NCBI GenBank assembly: GCA_944325085.1
Contig: CALUYT010000050.1
Location: 1-64,000, forward strand
Direction of reading: 5' to 3'
DNA: 64,000 bases
From: Candidatus Gastranaerophilales bacterium
Lineage (GTDB): Bacteria; Cyanobacteriota; Vampirovibrionia; Gastranaerophilales; Gastranaerophilaceae
Every line of letters begins with the position of its first letter. The first letter of the stretch is position 1. The notes under the pieces were generated by a model that made no database searches, was not told where the DNA came from, and saw only the letters and a program-made list of their open reading frames with translations. This document shows, piece by piece, positions 28,360 through 36,613 of this stretch. The position numbers were made by a program, and so were the translations under genes.

Positions 28360-28600
28360 TTAATTCCAGTTTTTGCTTTCGGGTTAATTTGTGTTTAATT
28401 CTATATTCTTCTTTTAGAGCTTCTGATTTAGTACAGAATTCCTTTTGCCATACAATTTTAATAGGTTTATTAGCTTTTGTATATTTTGCGCCTTTACCTT
28501 CCACGTGAGCTTGAAAACGTTTATTAACGTCGTCAGTGTAACCGCAGTATAAAGTGTCATTTTCTGTTAATAAGATATATACAAAGTGTTTTTCTTTCAT
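28346..28600 (-). CDS. GIY-YIG domain protein (UPF0213/YhbQ-like)
   Basis: An 84-residue single-domain protein with V-Y-I-L-L...L-Y-C-G-Y-T (the GIY-YIG motifs), D-V-N-K-R-F-Q-A-H and E-A-L-K-E-E-Y-R-I-K, which supplies the catalytic Glu. Small family members are thought to be DNA nucleases, but roles are poorly known. It overlaps the convergent exported-protein gene by 14 nt. Confidence 0.87.
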   Translation of the reverse strand: MKEKHFVYILLTENDTLYCGYTDDVNKRFQAHVEGKGAKYTKANKPIKIVWQKEFCTKSEALKEEYRIKHKLTRKQKLELINSV

Positions 28601-28640
28601 AATTTTATTATATTACATTTTATAACAGGATTTAGCTTAT

Positions 28641-28669
28641 TTTGCATAATTTCGTATATTTGGTATAAA
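28641..28669 (+). promoter_or_regulatory. Promoter of nadK, probably leaderless
   Basis: TTTGCA (28641-28646), a 17-nt spacer and TGgTATAAA ending at 28669 leave only 8 nt to the ATG at 28678. No Shine-Dalgarno sequence exists in that interval. Confidence 0.58.
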
Positions 28670-28677
28670 CTAAACGT

Positions 28678-29472
28678 ATGAATAAAATTTATGCAATCTG
28701 TTATAATAAATCTATGGATAACTCAACTGAAGTTATGGAAAAATTGAAAGACTTGTTGAGTTTAAACAATCTTGATTATGACCTTTTGGATATAGATAAT
28801 CTAAATTCTGGTTATGATTTTGTTTTTGTAATAGGTGGCGATGGAACAATTTTAAAGGCTGCAAGATTTTATTCATTGTATAATACCCCTATTTTTGGAA
28901 TAAATCTTGGACGATTAGGTTTTTTATCACAAGCGTCTATAGGGGAATTAGAAACTGCAGTTAATCAAATTATACACTCTGAGTATAAAGTAGAAAAGCG
29001 TATGATGCTTGAAGCTGGTGGGTATAATGCATTAAATGATTTTGTAATAAAAGGTGATTTGTCAACAAGAACATCTCGTTTTGCTTTGGCAATTAATGGA
29101 AAGTTTGTTTGTGAATATTTAGCAGACGGTATTATTATTTCAACCCCTACAGGCTCAACTGCTTATGGAATGGCCGCAGGTGGACCTGTATTAGCTCCTG
29201 ATGTTGATGCTATTGTTATTGTTCCAATATGCCCTCATACATTTTCAGCAAGACCAATTGTAGTTTCTGCAGATGATGAAGTTAAGATTTTGCCTTGTGT
29301 AAATAATGAATATACAGTTTCTGCTGACGGACAAGTTGTATTTTCATTATCCGGTGAATTAGTAATTAATAAATCTAAAAATAAAGCTAATTTAGCGTTG
29401 TTAAAGCATAATGATTTTTACAATATTCTTAGAAATAAACTTCATTGGGGAATTTCTCCTGCTAATATATAG
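28678..29472 (+). CDS. nadK: NAD kinase
   Basis: The 264-residue protein has the NAD kinase motifs G-G-D-G-T-I-L, G-I-N-L-G-R-L-G-F-L-S and T-P-T-G-S-T-A-Y-G-M-A-A-G-G-P, and the C-terminal V-S-A-D-G-Q. It phosphorylates NAD to NADP in the cytosol. It lies between the GIY-YIG gene (divergent) and ftsZ, with no evidence of co-transcription with ftsZ because ftsZ has its own promoter. Confidence 0.95.
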   Translation: MNKIYAICYNKSMDNSTEVMEKLKDLLSLNNLDYDLLDIDNLNSGYDFVFVIGGDGTILKAARFYSLYNTPIFGINLGRLGFLSQASIGELETAVNQIIHSEYKVEKRMMLEAGGYNALNDFVIKGDLSTRTSRFALAINGKFVCEYLADGIIISTPTGSTAYGMAAGGPVLAPDVDAIVIVPICPHTFSARPIVVSADDEVKILPCVNNEYTVSADGQVVFSLSGELVINKSKNKANLALLKHNDFYNILRNKLHWGISPANI

Positions 29473-29571
29473 CTAACCCTTGTGTATATGGTCTTTGGCG
29501 TATTTTATATTAACTTTTGTTCATAATTTTTGTAAAATTATTGTACTTTTTTTCTATTTAAAATAGTATAT

Positions 29572-29580
29572 TGTTATAAT
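29572..29580 (+). promoter_or_regulatory. Extended -10 promoter of ftsZ
   Basis: TGtTATAAT ends at 29580, giving a leader of about 50 nt before the GTG at 29641. The leader has AAAGAGG as ribosome-binding site. No consensus -35 is seen. Confidence 0.55.
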
Positions 29581-29640
29581 TACGTTTTTAGTAGTTATAT
29601 GTTTTAGGAAAAAGTAATTAGTTATAAAGAGGTAATAAAC

Positions 29641-30816
29641 GTGGAAAATATCGTTTCAGATATCTTTGCTAGAAAAGATGAATCATCAAATGACCAACCT
29701 TCAAGATTGGGAGCTAACCCTACAAATATCAAAGTTATTGGTGTAGGTGGAGGTGGCGGTAATGCCGTTAATCGCATGATTCAATCTGGATTGTCAGGTG
29801 TAGAATTTTGGTTGATGAATACAGATTTGCAAGTTTTAGTTAATGGTAAAACAAATAACCGAATTCAGTTGGGTTCATCTTCAACACAAGGTTTAGGTGC
29901 TGGTGGAGATCCTTCAGTTGGTGAAAAAGCTGCTGAAGAAGCTCAACAAGAGATAACAAAAGCTTTAGAAGGTGCTGATATGGTATTTATCACAGCAGGC
30001 ATGGGTGGTGGTACTGGTACTGGTGCAGCTCCTGTTGTAGCTAAGATTGCGAAAGAATTAGGTATATTAACAATTGCCGTTGTTACAAAACCTTTCTCTT
30101 GGGAAGGTAAGAAAAGACAAAACCAAGCAAATGCTGGGTTGGATAAATTGAAAGAGTCTGTTGATGCTGTAATTGTTGTTCCTAATGATAAATTATTACA
30201 AGTTGTTGATAGACAAGTTTCTTTGCAAGAATCATTTATCATTGTTGATGAAGTATTGCTAAGAGGTGTTCAAGGTATTTCTGATATTATTACAGTTCCT
30301 GGTATTATCAATGTTGACTTTGCCGATGTGAAGACTGTAATGCAATCATCAGGTTCAGCATTAATGGGTATTGGTAGAGCTCAAGGTGAAGGTAGAGCTG
30401 TTAAAGCTGCTCAACAAGCTATCAATTCTCAATTGTTAGAATCTTCAATAAACGGAGCTTCTGGTGTTATTGTTAATATTACCGGTGGACCAGATATGGG
30501 TATTCACGAAATTAGTGATGCTGCTTCTATTATCCACGATGCAGTATTAGATGACGCTACAGTAATTATTGGTACTGCAGTAAATGAATCTATTCAAGGT
30601 GAAATTCAAATTACTGTTATTGCAACTGGGTTTGAATTAAAAAGTAATGCATCAGTAGCAAGTTCGTTCGGTTCTTCATCAACAACTACACAAGATGGAA
30701 AACAAATGAATGCTGTTGACTTTTTCTCAGGTGCATTTAATACTCAGACAAAATCAATTTTGTCTTCAAATAATAATTTTACTAATATTGAAATTCCAGA
30801 TTTCTTAAAAAGATAG
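29641..30816 (+). CDS. ftsZ: Cell-division GTPase FtsZ
   Basis: A 391-residue tubulin homologue: [10 protein letters not shown] near residue 33, signature [10 protein letters not shown] near 121 and the T7 loop N-V-D-F-A-D. A short disordered linker (~320-380) precedes a conserved C-terminal peptide I-E-I-P-D-F-L-K-R that binds division partners such as FtsA or SepF. The start codon is GTG with AAAGAGG upstream. It is not in a dcw cluster here: neighbours are nadK and a secreted protein. Confidence 0.97.
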   Translation: MENIVSDIFARKDESSNDQPSRLGANPTNIKVIGVGGGGGNAVNRMIQSGLSGVEFWLMNTDLQVLVNGKTNNRIQLGSSSTQGLGAGGDPSVGEKAAEEAQQEITKALEGADMVFITAGMGGGTGTGAAPVVAKIAKELGILTIAVVTKPFSWEGKKRQNQANAGLDKLKESVDAVIVVPNDKLLQVVDRQVSLQESFIIVDEVLLRGVQGISDIITVPGIINVDFADVKTVMQSSGSALMGIGRAQGEGRAVKAAQQAINSQLLESSINGASGVIVNITGGPDMGIHEISDAASIIHDAVLDDATVIIGTAVNESIQGEIQITVIATGFELKSNASVASSFGSSSTTTQDGKQMNAVDFFSGAFNTQTKSILSSNNNFTNIEIPDFLKR

Positions 30817-30850
30817 TTGTTTTAGATATTTGGGATATAAAAATAATATG

Positions 30851-30885
30851 AAAGGAGATATTTTTGGTATCTCCTTTTATTTTTA
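30851..30885. terminator. Terminator between ftsZ and a convergent gene
   Basis: AAAGGAGATA (30851-30860) pairs with TATCTCCTTT (30868-30877), followed by TATTTTT. It partly overlaps the end of the convergent coding sequence at 30883. Confidence 0.9.
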
Positions 30886-31671
30886 CTCACTTAATATTGA
30901 TAAATTCATTATTTCTATATCATCATAATCTATGTGGTCACTTGGCATTAGATTTTGACCTGTTTTTATTGTTATTTGATTTCTCTGATTAGCTTTTATA
31001 AGTGAATTTGGTATTCTAATTCTTTGTCCATCGCCATTAACTTGCAATTGTCCTATCATAGTGCCGTTAAAGTAAATTTCAGCAGGAGAAGAATAAGCTG
31101 ATCTAATTCTATTTTGCCCCATAGATTTTGCCAATTTTGTATCAAGTCCAACTATAGATCCTATTACAAGATAGTTAGTGCTTTGTTTGGCATTATCTGT
31201 CATAATAAAATCTTTAGAATAGTAAGGCCCCATAGACTTAAGTTTAAAATCTGCGGCGTTTGCAGAATCACTAGAAAAACTGTCATCACCAAGGTGTAAT
31301 ATTTCAGAATCTAGTGAAATATCAGTTTGTGCACTTCTTGCAATTGTTATTTTCATAGGTGAACTTAGGCTATCATTGTTGTTTATGGTTACAGAAAATG
31401 GTCTATAACCTTCTTTTTCAATATTCATTATTGTTGGTTGTGTAATTTTAATATTAGGCAGTTCAAAGTTTCCGTTGCCATCTGTGTAAGTCCTGTAATT
31501 TTTTTGCGGAATGCTAATTTTAGCAAATTCAACTCCTTGTTTTGTTTGTGCATCAATTACTTGATTACTTTCTTGTTGTCCGACTTTTGATACTCCGCCT
31601 GTAAAAATTTCGCCATAGGCGCTGTTGCATAATAATAATGCTAATAAAATTGTGTAAATCGTTCTCTTCAT
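30883..31671 (-). CDS. Exported protein with carboxypeptidase-regulatory-like domain
   Basis: A 262-residue protein with a Sec signal (I-L-L-A-L-L-L-C-N-S-A-Y-G). The Cys in it does not fit a lipobox, so signal peptidase I processing is likely. Residues ~35-110 read like a carboxypeptidase regulatory/TonB-plug-like beta sandwich (V-I-D-A-Q-T-K-Q-G-V-E-F-A, T-D-G-N-G-N-F-E-L-P, E-K-E-G-Y-R-P-F). The C-terminal part has V-I-G-S-I-V-G-L-D and I-Y-F-N-G-T-M-I-G-Q-L. It is likely an outer-surface or periplasmic binding protein. No partner gene is adjacent. Confidence 0.65.
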   Translation of the reverse strand: MKRTIYTILLALLLCNSAYGEIFTGGVSKVGQQESNQVIDAQTKQGVEFAKISIPQKNYRTYTDGNGNFELPNIKITQPTIMNIEKEGYRPFSVTINNNDSLSSPMKITIARSAQTDISLDSEILHLGDDSFSSDSANAADFKLKSMGPYYSKDFIMTDNAKQSTNYLVIGSIVGLDTKLAKSMGQNRIRSAYSSPAEIYFNGTMIGQLQVNGDGQRIRIPNSLIKANQRNQITIKTGQNLMPSDHIDYDDIEIMNLSILSE

Positions 31672-31802
31672 AGTTTAGTTATCTGATAATATTTGAATTT
31701 ATTTAATAGTCGGTTGGATATAATATTATGGCAATTATAAAATAATTTTGTTCTTGAAAAATTATTTTTTTTTGTTAATATTATCTTATGAAAATTAAAT
31801 AA

Positions 31803-31891
31803 GCCGATGTGATGGAATTGGTAGACGTGCTAGACTCAAAATCTTGTGAGGTTCAACCCTCGTGCCGGTTCGACCCCGGCCATCGGCACCA
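31803..31891 (+). tRNA. tRNA-Leu (anticodon CAA)
   Basis: The acceptor stem GCCGATG pairs with CATCGGC, and ACCA is encoded at the 3' end. The D-loop has GG, the anticodon loop is CTCAAAA and the long variable arm typical of Leu is present. T-arm GGTTCGACCCC confirms it. Length is 89 nt with CCA. Confidence 0.97.
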
Positions 31892-31892
31892 T

Positions 31893-31921
31893 AAAAAAGA
31901 ACCCAAAAGGTTCTTTTTTAT
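31893..31921 (+). terminator. Terminator of the tRNA-Leu transcript
   Basis: AAAAAAGAACC (31893-31903), loop CAAAA, then GGTTCTTTTTT (31909-31919) forms a compact hairpin with a U-tract, 2 nt after the tRNA. Confidence 0.92.
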
Positions 31922-32059
31922 TATTAATAAAAATAGTTTCAGTTTTTTGTAAATTTTAATGTTAAATGTTAAAAGATTTTACGATTTTATCAATTTTTTT
32001 AGGTAGAAAGTTTTTATAAGAGTATATAAATTTGTATGGGATTATAAAGGAGAAAAATT

Positions 32060-32449
32060 ATGGGAATTGTTCTTAATGCTTTGAAATTTGGCATTAATAG
32101 ATGCAGAGGCGTAAAATATGGCGCGGTTAAGGTTGGTGATAAACTGACTTTAGTTCCGCAAAAAAGATTAACTAAATTTGTTGATGATTCAATTAAACAT
32201 GGTTTTGAGACAGATGTAATAACTTCTATTTCGCCGAATAAAGCCAGAGAATATGTTAGACGCTTAGGACCTTTGGCTCAAAATTCGCAAGTTGATATTT
32301 TTGGAAATAATGTGAAATATTTCCAGGCACATGGCTCTACTCAATTGGTAGATATGGCAAAAACTAAACCTCTGATAAGTGTTGTTGAACATGTTAGAAA
32401 ACCTGTAATAGCTTATTTAAAAAATTGCATAAATAATATTTTTAGTTAA
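32060..32449 (+). CDS. Small protein of unknown function (129 residues)
   Basis: I do not recognise this protein. It is basic, has no signal peptide or membrane helix, and contains mixed segments such as G-F-E-T-D-V-I-T-S-I-S-P and H-G-S-T-Q-L-V-D-M. AAAGGAG precedes the ATG and a symmetrical hairpin follows the stop, which supports a real gene. It is monocistronic after the tRNA-Leu unit. Confidence 0.6.
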   Translation: MGIVLNALKFGINRCRGVKYGAVKVGDKLTLVPQKRLTKFVDDSIKHGFETDVITSISPNKAREYVRRLGPLAQNSQVDIFGNNVKYFQAHGSTQLVDMAKTKPLISVVEHVRKPVIAYLKNCINNIFS

Positions 32450-32454
32450 TTAAA

Positions 32455-32487
32455 AACGGCGGAATTTTTAACAAAAATTCCGCCGTT
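32455..32487. terminator. Shared terminator hairpin between convergent genes
   Basis: A 15-bp stem AACGGCGGAATTTTT / AAAAATTCCGCCGTT with a tight loop lies between the stops at 32449 and 32504. The T-run is better on the minus strand (GTTTTTAATTAA). Confidence 0.8.
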
Positions 32488-32503
32488 ATAATTTTGATAA
32501 TAT

Positions 32504-33157
32504 TTACTTGACAAATTTATTTTTAACTTGAATTTTTAAAATAGGGAAAAGTTTGTCTCGACTTCCAAAATGAGAAAATACCAGTGTTTGAGCTTTGTTT
32601 AGTTCTACTATTCCTCTAATTAGTTCGTCCTGTTTTGGGTATTTTTCAAATTGATATTTATAATAAAAATTATTGGTATCATTTACTAGTAATATTGTTT
32701 TAGTTTTGAAATATGGTTTATATATTGTTATTGTATTGTTTTCATCGAATTGTGAAACTTTAACAATTTCTACATCTGGAAAAATTGCTTTAATTTCTTC
32801 ATCACTTAATTCTTTTGGTTCAAACTTATCATTATCAAATTGTAATGTGTAAAATTTTAGTTTATGAGTATTGTATCCTAAAAGTTTGTTATTATATAAG
32901 AATTCCAGTGTTGTGTCTGTATCATAAAGTTTCTTTTCTTTTTCATATATAGAAAAGCCTCCGCTACCATAAGTTATTCTTTTGGTAAAATTCTCAGCGT
33001 TACTGTTGCAGTCTAAACTCCAAGTTTGATTATCTGTACAGAATTGAACTTGTTGTTCATCTTTAATTATGTTGTCTGTTAAATCTTTATTATATTCATA
33101 AGCAAACGCTGAGTTGATAGAGAGAATAATTCCCAGTAATATTGCAACTTTTTTCAT
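32504..33157 (-). CDS. Exported protein of unknown function (217 residues)
   Basis: A Sec signal (V-A-I-L-L-G-I-I-L-S-I-N-S-A-F-A) is followed by a mature domain of ~198 residues with two cysteines (F-C-T-D-N-Q-T-W-S-L-D-C) that could form a disulfide. Beta-rich segments such as I-T-I-Y-K-P-Y-F and L-V-N-D-T-N-N-F-Y-Y-K-Y-Q suggest a periplasmic fold. AAGGAGG precedes the ATG. No family recognised and no obvious functional neighbours. Confidence 0.65.
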   Translation of the reverse strand: MKKVAILLGIILSINSAFAYEYNKDLTDNIIKDEQQVQFCTDNQTWSLDCNSNAENFTKRITYGSGGFSIYEKEKKLYDTDTTLEFLYNNKLLGYNTHKLKFYTLQFDNDKFEPKELSDEEIKAIFPDVEIVKVSQFDENNTITIYKPYFKTKTILLVNDTNNFYYKYQFEKYPKQDELIRGIVELNKAQTLVFSHFGSRDKLFPILKIQVKNKFVK

Positions 33158-33252
33158 ACAAGCCTCCTTAATATATAAACGATTTGATGATTTTTATTAA
33201 TAATACCATTCAATTATTAAATATTACTCGGCTTGTAATAAAAATATACAAA

Positions 33253-34722
33253 TTATTTTTCAGCTTTAAAAACGCTATCCATAGTATCAATTAAAATACT
33301 ATCTGATATTTCTATATTTTTATTTGCTAGCTCAATATTTTCATTGAGAGCTTTTTGGAATGCTTCAATTCTTTCAGGTGTCCAGAAATGTTTAAAAAAT
33401 ACGTTTTTATAGTGTTCTTCAATTGATTCTATTGATTTTTTCATGCCTTCAATATCAAATTTTGCTTTAAATTCTTTATATTGAGGGCTGTTTAGCAATC
33501 TTTTTTCATCTTCTAATAATTTAGAATTATGGTATAGTCTTTTTAATAATTTTATTTTTGTTTTGCTTAGTTGTGGTTCTTGTACATGTTTTAGTAGCGG
33601 ATTTGTAGCTGTAACTTCTGTATTTCCAGCTTTAAATAGACTTAATAAGTATGTATCAATAAGCTTTTCTGTTGGGTAATGTGTTTCATTTGGAAACATT
33701 GTTTTGCGCCATACTGTTGGTATAAGACTCCAATCTTTACCATAGGAAGTTTCGTTTGCTAATGCTGCTCTTAGTTTACTTTTCTTCCAAGTTTGAGTTA
33801 ATATTGCTGATTTGATTTCTGTACGATTTAATTTTTCAAGATCCTTAAATTGACCGGCTGTATTTTCTGCGTTTTTAAGGAATGTTCTAACGTTATTATC
33901 AAATGTTGAAAATGGATAACTTTTTTTTAATACTATTGCTCTTATGTCAAAGTGTTGGCCTTTTATTATAATATTAGTCGGTGATTTACCTTCAATATAA
34001 TTTTGTTTCAAGATATCAATAATTGTTTTTTGATAGTCCGGCTCTGTTAATAACATGTCTATTATTCTAACTCTCACGCTATTGATGCAAGAGCAAGATT
34101 CAGTATTAGGATTACCTTTGAATGTTCCTTTTAAAATTTCTTCTTTTATTTCGTCTGCAAGTTTTGAGATTTCACCAAATACTGCTTTATCTTTTTGTTT
34201 TGGTATAGATACAATAGATTCTACTATTGTTTTAAAATATTGATCTTGTTGTTCTTTTGTTCCTAATTTTTTAAGATTTTCACATGCTTGTTGCGAGATG
34301 CTGGATTTTAATTCGTCTTTTACTATATCCTGAGGTGATTTGTCTGGTAACTTTATTTCAGGATAAGCTTTTCTAACATCGTCTAATGTCTTGCATTCGT
34401 TTAATTTTGAGTAATAATTTTGTATTATTTTATTTAAAGAGAAGTTGTTATTGTTTTTAGCTTCTTCTATTTGTTTAAACAAATTTTCTGGAATATTGTT
34501 TCTATAGGTTTCTAATTTTGCTGAAAAATCAGAAACAAAATCAGAAAAGCTTGCAAAAAGTTTTTTGGGCTTTACGCCATGGTATGATTGCAAAAGTTCA
34601 CTTTCTGCACGAACTAAATCTTTTGTTTCTTCAGATGTCTTAGTTGCAATGTTTTCAGCTTTTTTAGCTATTTGTGGGGTTGCGTCTATTACGCTATTTA
34701 TTATTTTTATCGGTTTAATCAT
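33253..34722 (-). CDS. Large helical protein of unknown function (489 residues)
   Basis: I do not recognise it. The protein has no signal peptide. It is predicted helical and rich in Lys, Glu and Asn, with C-S-C-I near residue 211 and W-R-K-T-M-F-P-N-E-T-H-Y in the centre. The start (I-K-P-I-K-I-I-N-S-V-I-D) has no clear ribosome-binding site, so it could begin further in. Possible relatives are the many lineage-specific helical proteins of this clade, but this is a guess. It lies alone, upstream of the other unknown genes. Confidence 0.55.
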   Translation of the reverse strand: MIKPIKIINSVIDATPQIAKKAENIATKTSEETKDLVRAESELLQSYHGVKPKKLFASFSDFVSDFSAKLETYRNNIPENLFKQIEEAKNNNNFSLNKIIQNYYSKLNECKTLDDVRKAYPEIKLPDKSPQDIVKDELKSSISQQACENLKKLGTKEQQDQYFKTIVESIVSIPKQKDKAVFGEISKLADEIKEEILKGTFKGNPNTESCSCINSVRVRIIDMLLTEPDYQKTIIDILKQNYIEGKSPTNIIIKGQHFDIRAIVLKKSYPFSTFDNNVRTFLKNAENTAGQFKDLEKLNRTEIKSAILTQTWKKSKLRAALANETSYGKDWSLIPTVWRKTMFPNETHYPTEKLIDTYLLSLFKAGNTEVTATNPLLKHVQEPQLSKTKIKLLKRLYHNSKLLEDEKRLLNSPQYKEFKAKFDIEGMKKSIESIEEHYKNVFFKHFWTPERIEAFQKALNENIELANKNIEISDSILIDTMDSVFKAEK

Positions 34723-34832
34723 ATTCTTATTAAGTTTAATGTTTGAAATTTTTTGTTACTTTATGAAATTATGTTAATTTTTATTACTATTTTGTCTGAT
34801 TTAATTTATGAATAATTGTTTAGTATTAAGTT

Positions 34833-35012
34833 ATGACTAGACAATTATTATTTGTATTTTTTTCATTGATTTTATTGATTGCATATATTGATATGCTTGA
34901 TAGTTGTGATAGAGTTAATTCTATTATTTCCAATATTAACAAGCTTGAACATAAAGTAATTCCAACTGCATCTAAGAATTTTGATATAATTGAATTTTTT
35001 GCAGAACGTTAA
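34833..35012 (+). CDS. Small single-helix membrane peptide (59 residues)
   Basis: ATG at 34833 to TAA at 35012 encodes MTRQLL, a hydrophobic helix (F-V-F-F-S-L-I-L-L-I-A-Y-I), then a polar tail with S-C-D-R-V-N and ending F-F-A-E-R. A TAGTAT -10-like box lies 6 nt before the ATG and there is no ribosome-binding site, as at the leaderless genes. It overlaps the convergent gene by 4 nt. It may be a small membrane or anchored secreted protein. Coding status is plausible rather than proven. Confidence 0.45.
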   Translation: MTRQLLFVFFSLILLIAYIDMLDSCDRVNSIISNINKLEHKVIPTASKNFDIIEFFAER

Positions 35013-35851
35013 AATTCAAAAATAAAATCATCAGTATTGTTTTCGTTGGAATTTTGTTTTGTGCTTTCGATTTCTTTTAGTATTTTAGGTTGCGAAAGTT
35101 TATCCAACGCATTTGGGATAAATTGGGAATCTTGTGATGACTCTGCTTTAGGCTTATTTATATTAAATGTTCTTACATCTTTAGGGAAAAATCTAAGGTG
35201 CACACTTTGACTAATGTTGTTTGAAACATTGTTTTTAAAGTATTGCTTAATCTTTTCAAGGTGAGATGCAGCCTGAGCTTGGTTTAGTGCAAGAAAATAA
35301 CCATTAGTGTCTGAAACAGTTTTATTATATTTGCTGCTCCACATAACAATATTGTTTACATTGTCAGTTAAAACAGCTGTAGTTGTTAAGTTAAATGGAT
35401 AAGTTATTTTAAATGCGCTTGCAATTTCTAAAACTTCCCATAAACCTCTTCTTGTTGCAGAACGGTCGGTTATTGCGTAACAAGAAATTAGTATAACTGA
35501 TTTTACTCCAAATTTTTTAGAAAGTTTGTCTAATGTTTGAAAGTCGATTTTTTCGCTTTCTTCAAAGCTTTTTAGCATATTTATTGTAGAAGCTTTTAAT
35601 TCAGGGTCTTCTTCTAATGTTGCTCTTAATTGCGGTAATTCAACTATATTCATACCTTTAAAAGACCCAAGATCTTTAATAACGTAGTTCGCAGCTATTT
35701 CAGATGGCTCAGGAAAACAAAAGTAATTGTCACATACATTGAATATTTCAGTAGGAATTACAAGTATATTATATTCAATAGCTTCAGATTTTGTGCTCAC
35801 TCCTAATAAAATTAGTATTGTTAACAAAATTTTAAAAATAATCTTTTTCAT
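35009..35851 (-). CDS. Exported protein of unknown function (280 residues)
   Basis: It has a Sec signal (I-L-L-T-I-L-I-L-L-G-V-S-T-K-S-E-A). The mature domain has alternating strands and helices such as I-L-V-I-P-T-E-I-F-N and F-G-V-K-S-V-I-L-I-S-C-Y, then A-V-L-T-D-N-V-N-N-I-V-M-W-S. This resembles the anticodon-binding-like half of CsgG/TolB-N type periplasmic proteins, but weakly. The C-terminal 60 residues are polar and probably disordered. A promoter with TGcTATAAT lies 6 nt from its ATG. Function unknown. Confidence 0.6.
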   Translation of the reverse strand: MKKIIFKILLTILILLGVSTKSEAIEYNILVIPTEIFNVCDNYFCFPEPSEIAANYVIKDLGSFKGMNIVELPQLRATLEEDPELKASTINMLKSFEESEKIDFQTLDKLSKKFGVKSVILISCYAITDRSATRRGLWEVLEIASAFKITYPFNLTTTAVLTDNVNNIVMWSSKYNKTVSDTNGYFLALNQAQAASHLEKIKQYFKNNVSNNISQSVHLRFFPKDVRTFNINKPKAESSQDSQFIPNALDKLSQPKILKEIESTKQNSNENNTDDFIFEF

Positions 35852-35857
35852 AATTTG

Positions 35858-35866
35858 ATTATAGCA
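35858..35866 (-). promoter_or_regulatory. Extended -10 of exported-protein gene, probably leaderless
   Basis: On the minus strand, TGcTATAAT is followed by CAAATT and then the ATG at 35851. The 6-nt gap leaves no room for a ribosome-binding site. Confidence 0.6.
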
Positions 35867-35881
35867 TAATTATATATAATA

Positions 35882-35890
35882 TGGTATAAT
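35882..35890 (+). promoter_or_regulatory. Extended -10 of WecG/TagA gene, probably leaderless
   Basis: TGgTATAAT ends 6 nt before the ATG at 35897. It sits within 45 bp of the opposite extended -10, so two divergent leaderless promoters share one short intergenic space. Confidence 0.6.
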
Positions 35891-35896
35891 GTTCTT

Positions 35897-36613
35897 ATGG
35901 ATAGAGTTTTGGTTAATATTTTGAGTTATAATGTCGATAGTTTTTCCTTGGAAGAGGCTGTAGAATATGCTTATACGCACCACGGTCAAATTGTGACTAT
36001 TAACCCGGAAATGATATCTGCAGCTAAAAAGAATGAACATTTTTCTAATGTGATTACTTCTGCTGAAATGGTTGTTCCAGACGGAATTGGCGTAGAAATA
36101 GGCTTAAAAATCCTTGGACATAGCGTAAAACGTGTACCAGGTATTGAATTAGGAAAAGCTTTAATTGTTAAGTTTTCTAAAGAAAATAAATCCATTGCTA
36201 TGATTGGTGCAAAACCAGAAGTTATTGATTTAGCTGTTAAAAATTTAAAAGAAGAAATACCAAATATAAATATTGTTTATTCACAAGACGGGTATTTTAA
36301 AGATGATAATTTAATTTTAGACCAAGTTGTTGCTGCAAATCCAGATTTAGTTTTAGTTGCTTTAGGTTCACCAAAGCAGGAATTCTTTATTAATTCTTTA
36401 AAATCAAGATTACCTAACGCAACAATGATTGGTTTAGGCGGTAGTTTTGACGTATGGGCCGGAGTCGTAAAAAGAGCTCCTAAAATATGGCAGAATTTGG
36501 GTCTTGAGTGGTTATATCGAGTAGTTAATGAGCCAAGTAGAATAAAGAGGATATTTCCAACTCTCCCTTTGTTTGTATTAAAAGTTTTAAAAGAAAGGCT
36601 ATGTCATAGATAA
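35897..36613 (+). CDS. WecG/TagA/CpsF-family glycosyltransferase
   Basis: A 238-residue GT26 enzyme with T-I-N-P-E-M-I near residue 34, V-V-P-D-G-I-G, A-L-G-S-P-K-Q-E-F-F and G-G-S-F-D-V-W-A-G. The family transfers N-acetylmannosamine-type sugars to lipid-linked GlcNAc in envelope glycan synthesis. Its stop shares one base with the next ATG. The downstream transketolase half and the giant prepilin may share its promoter. Confidence 0.92.
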   Translation: MDRVLVNILSYNVDSFSLEEAVEYAYTHHGQIVTINPEMISAAKKNEHFSNVITSAEMVVPDGIGVEIGLKILGHSVKRVPGIELGKALIVKFSKENKSIAMIGAKPEVIDLAVKNLKEEIPNINIVYSQDGYFKDDNLILDQVVAANPDLVLVALGSPKQEFFINSLKSRLPNATMIGLGGSFDVWAGVVKRAPKIWQNLGLEWLYRVVNEPSRIKRIFPTLPLFVLKVLKERLCHR

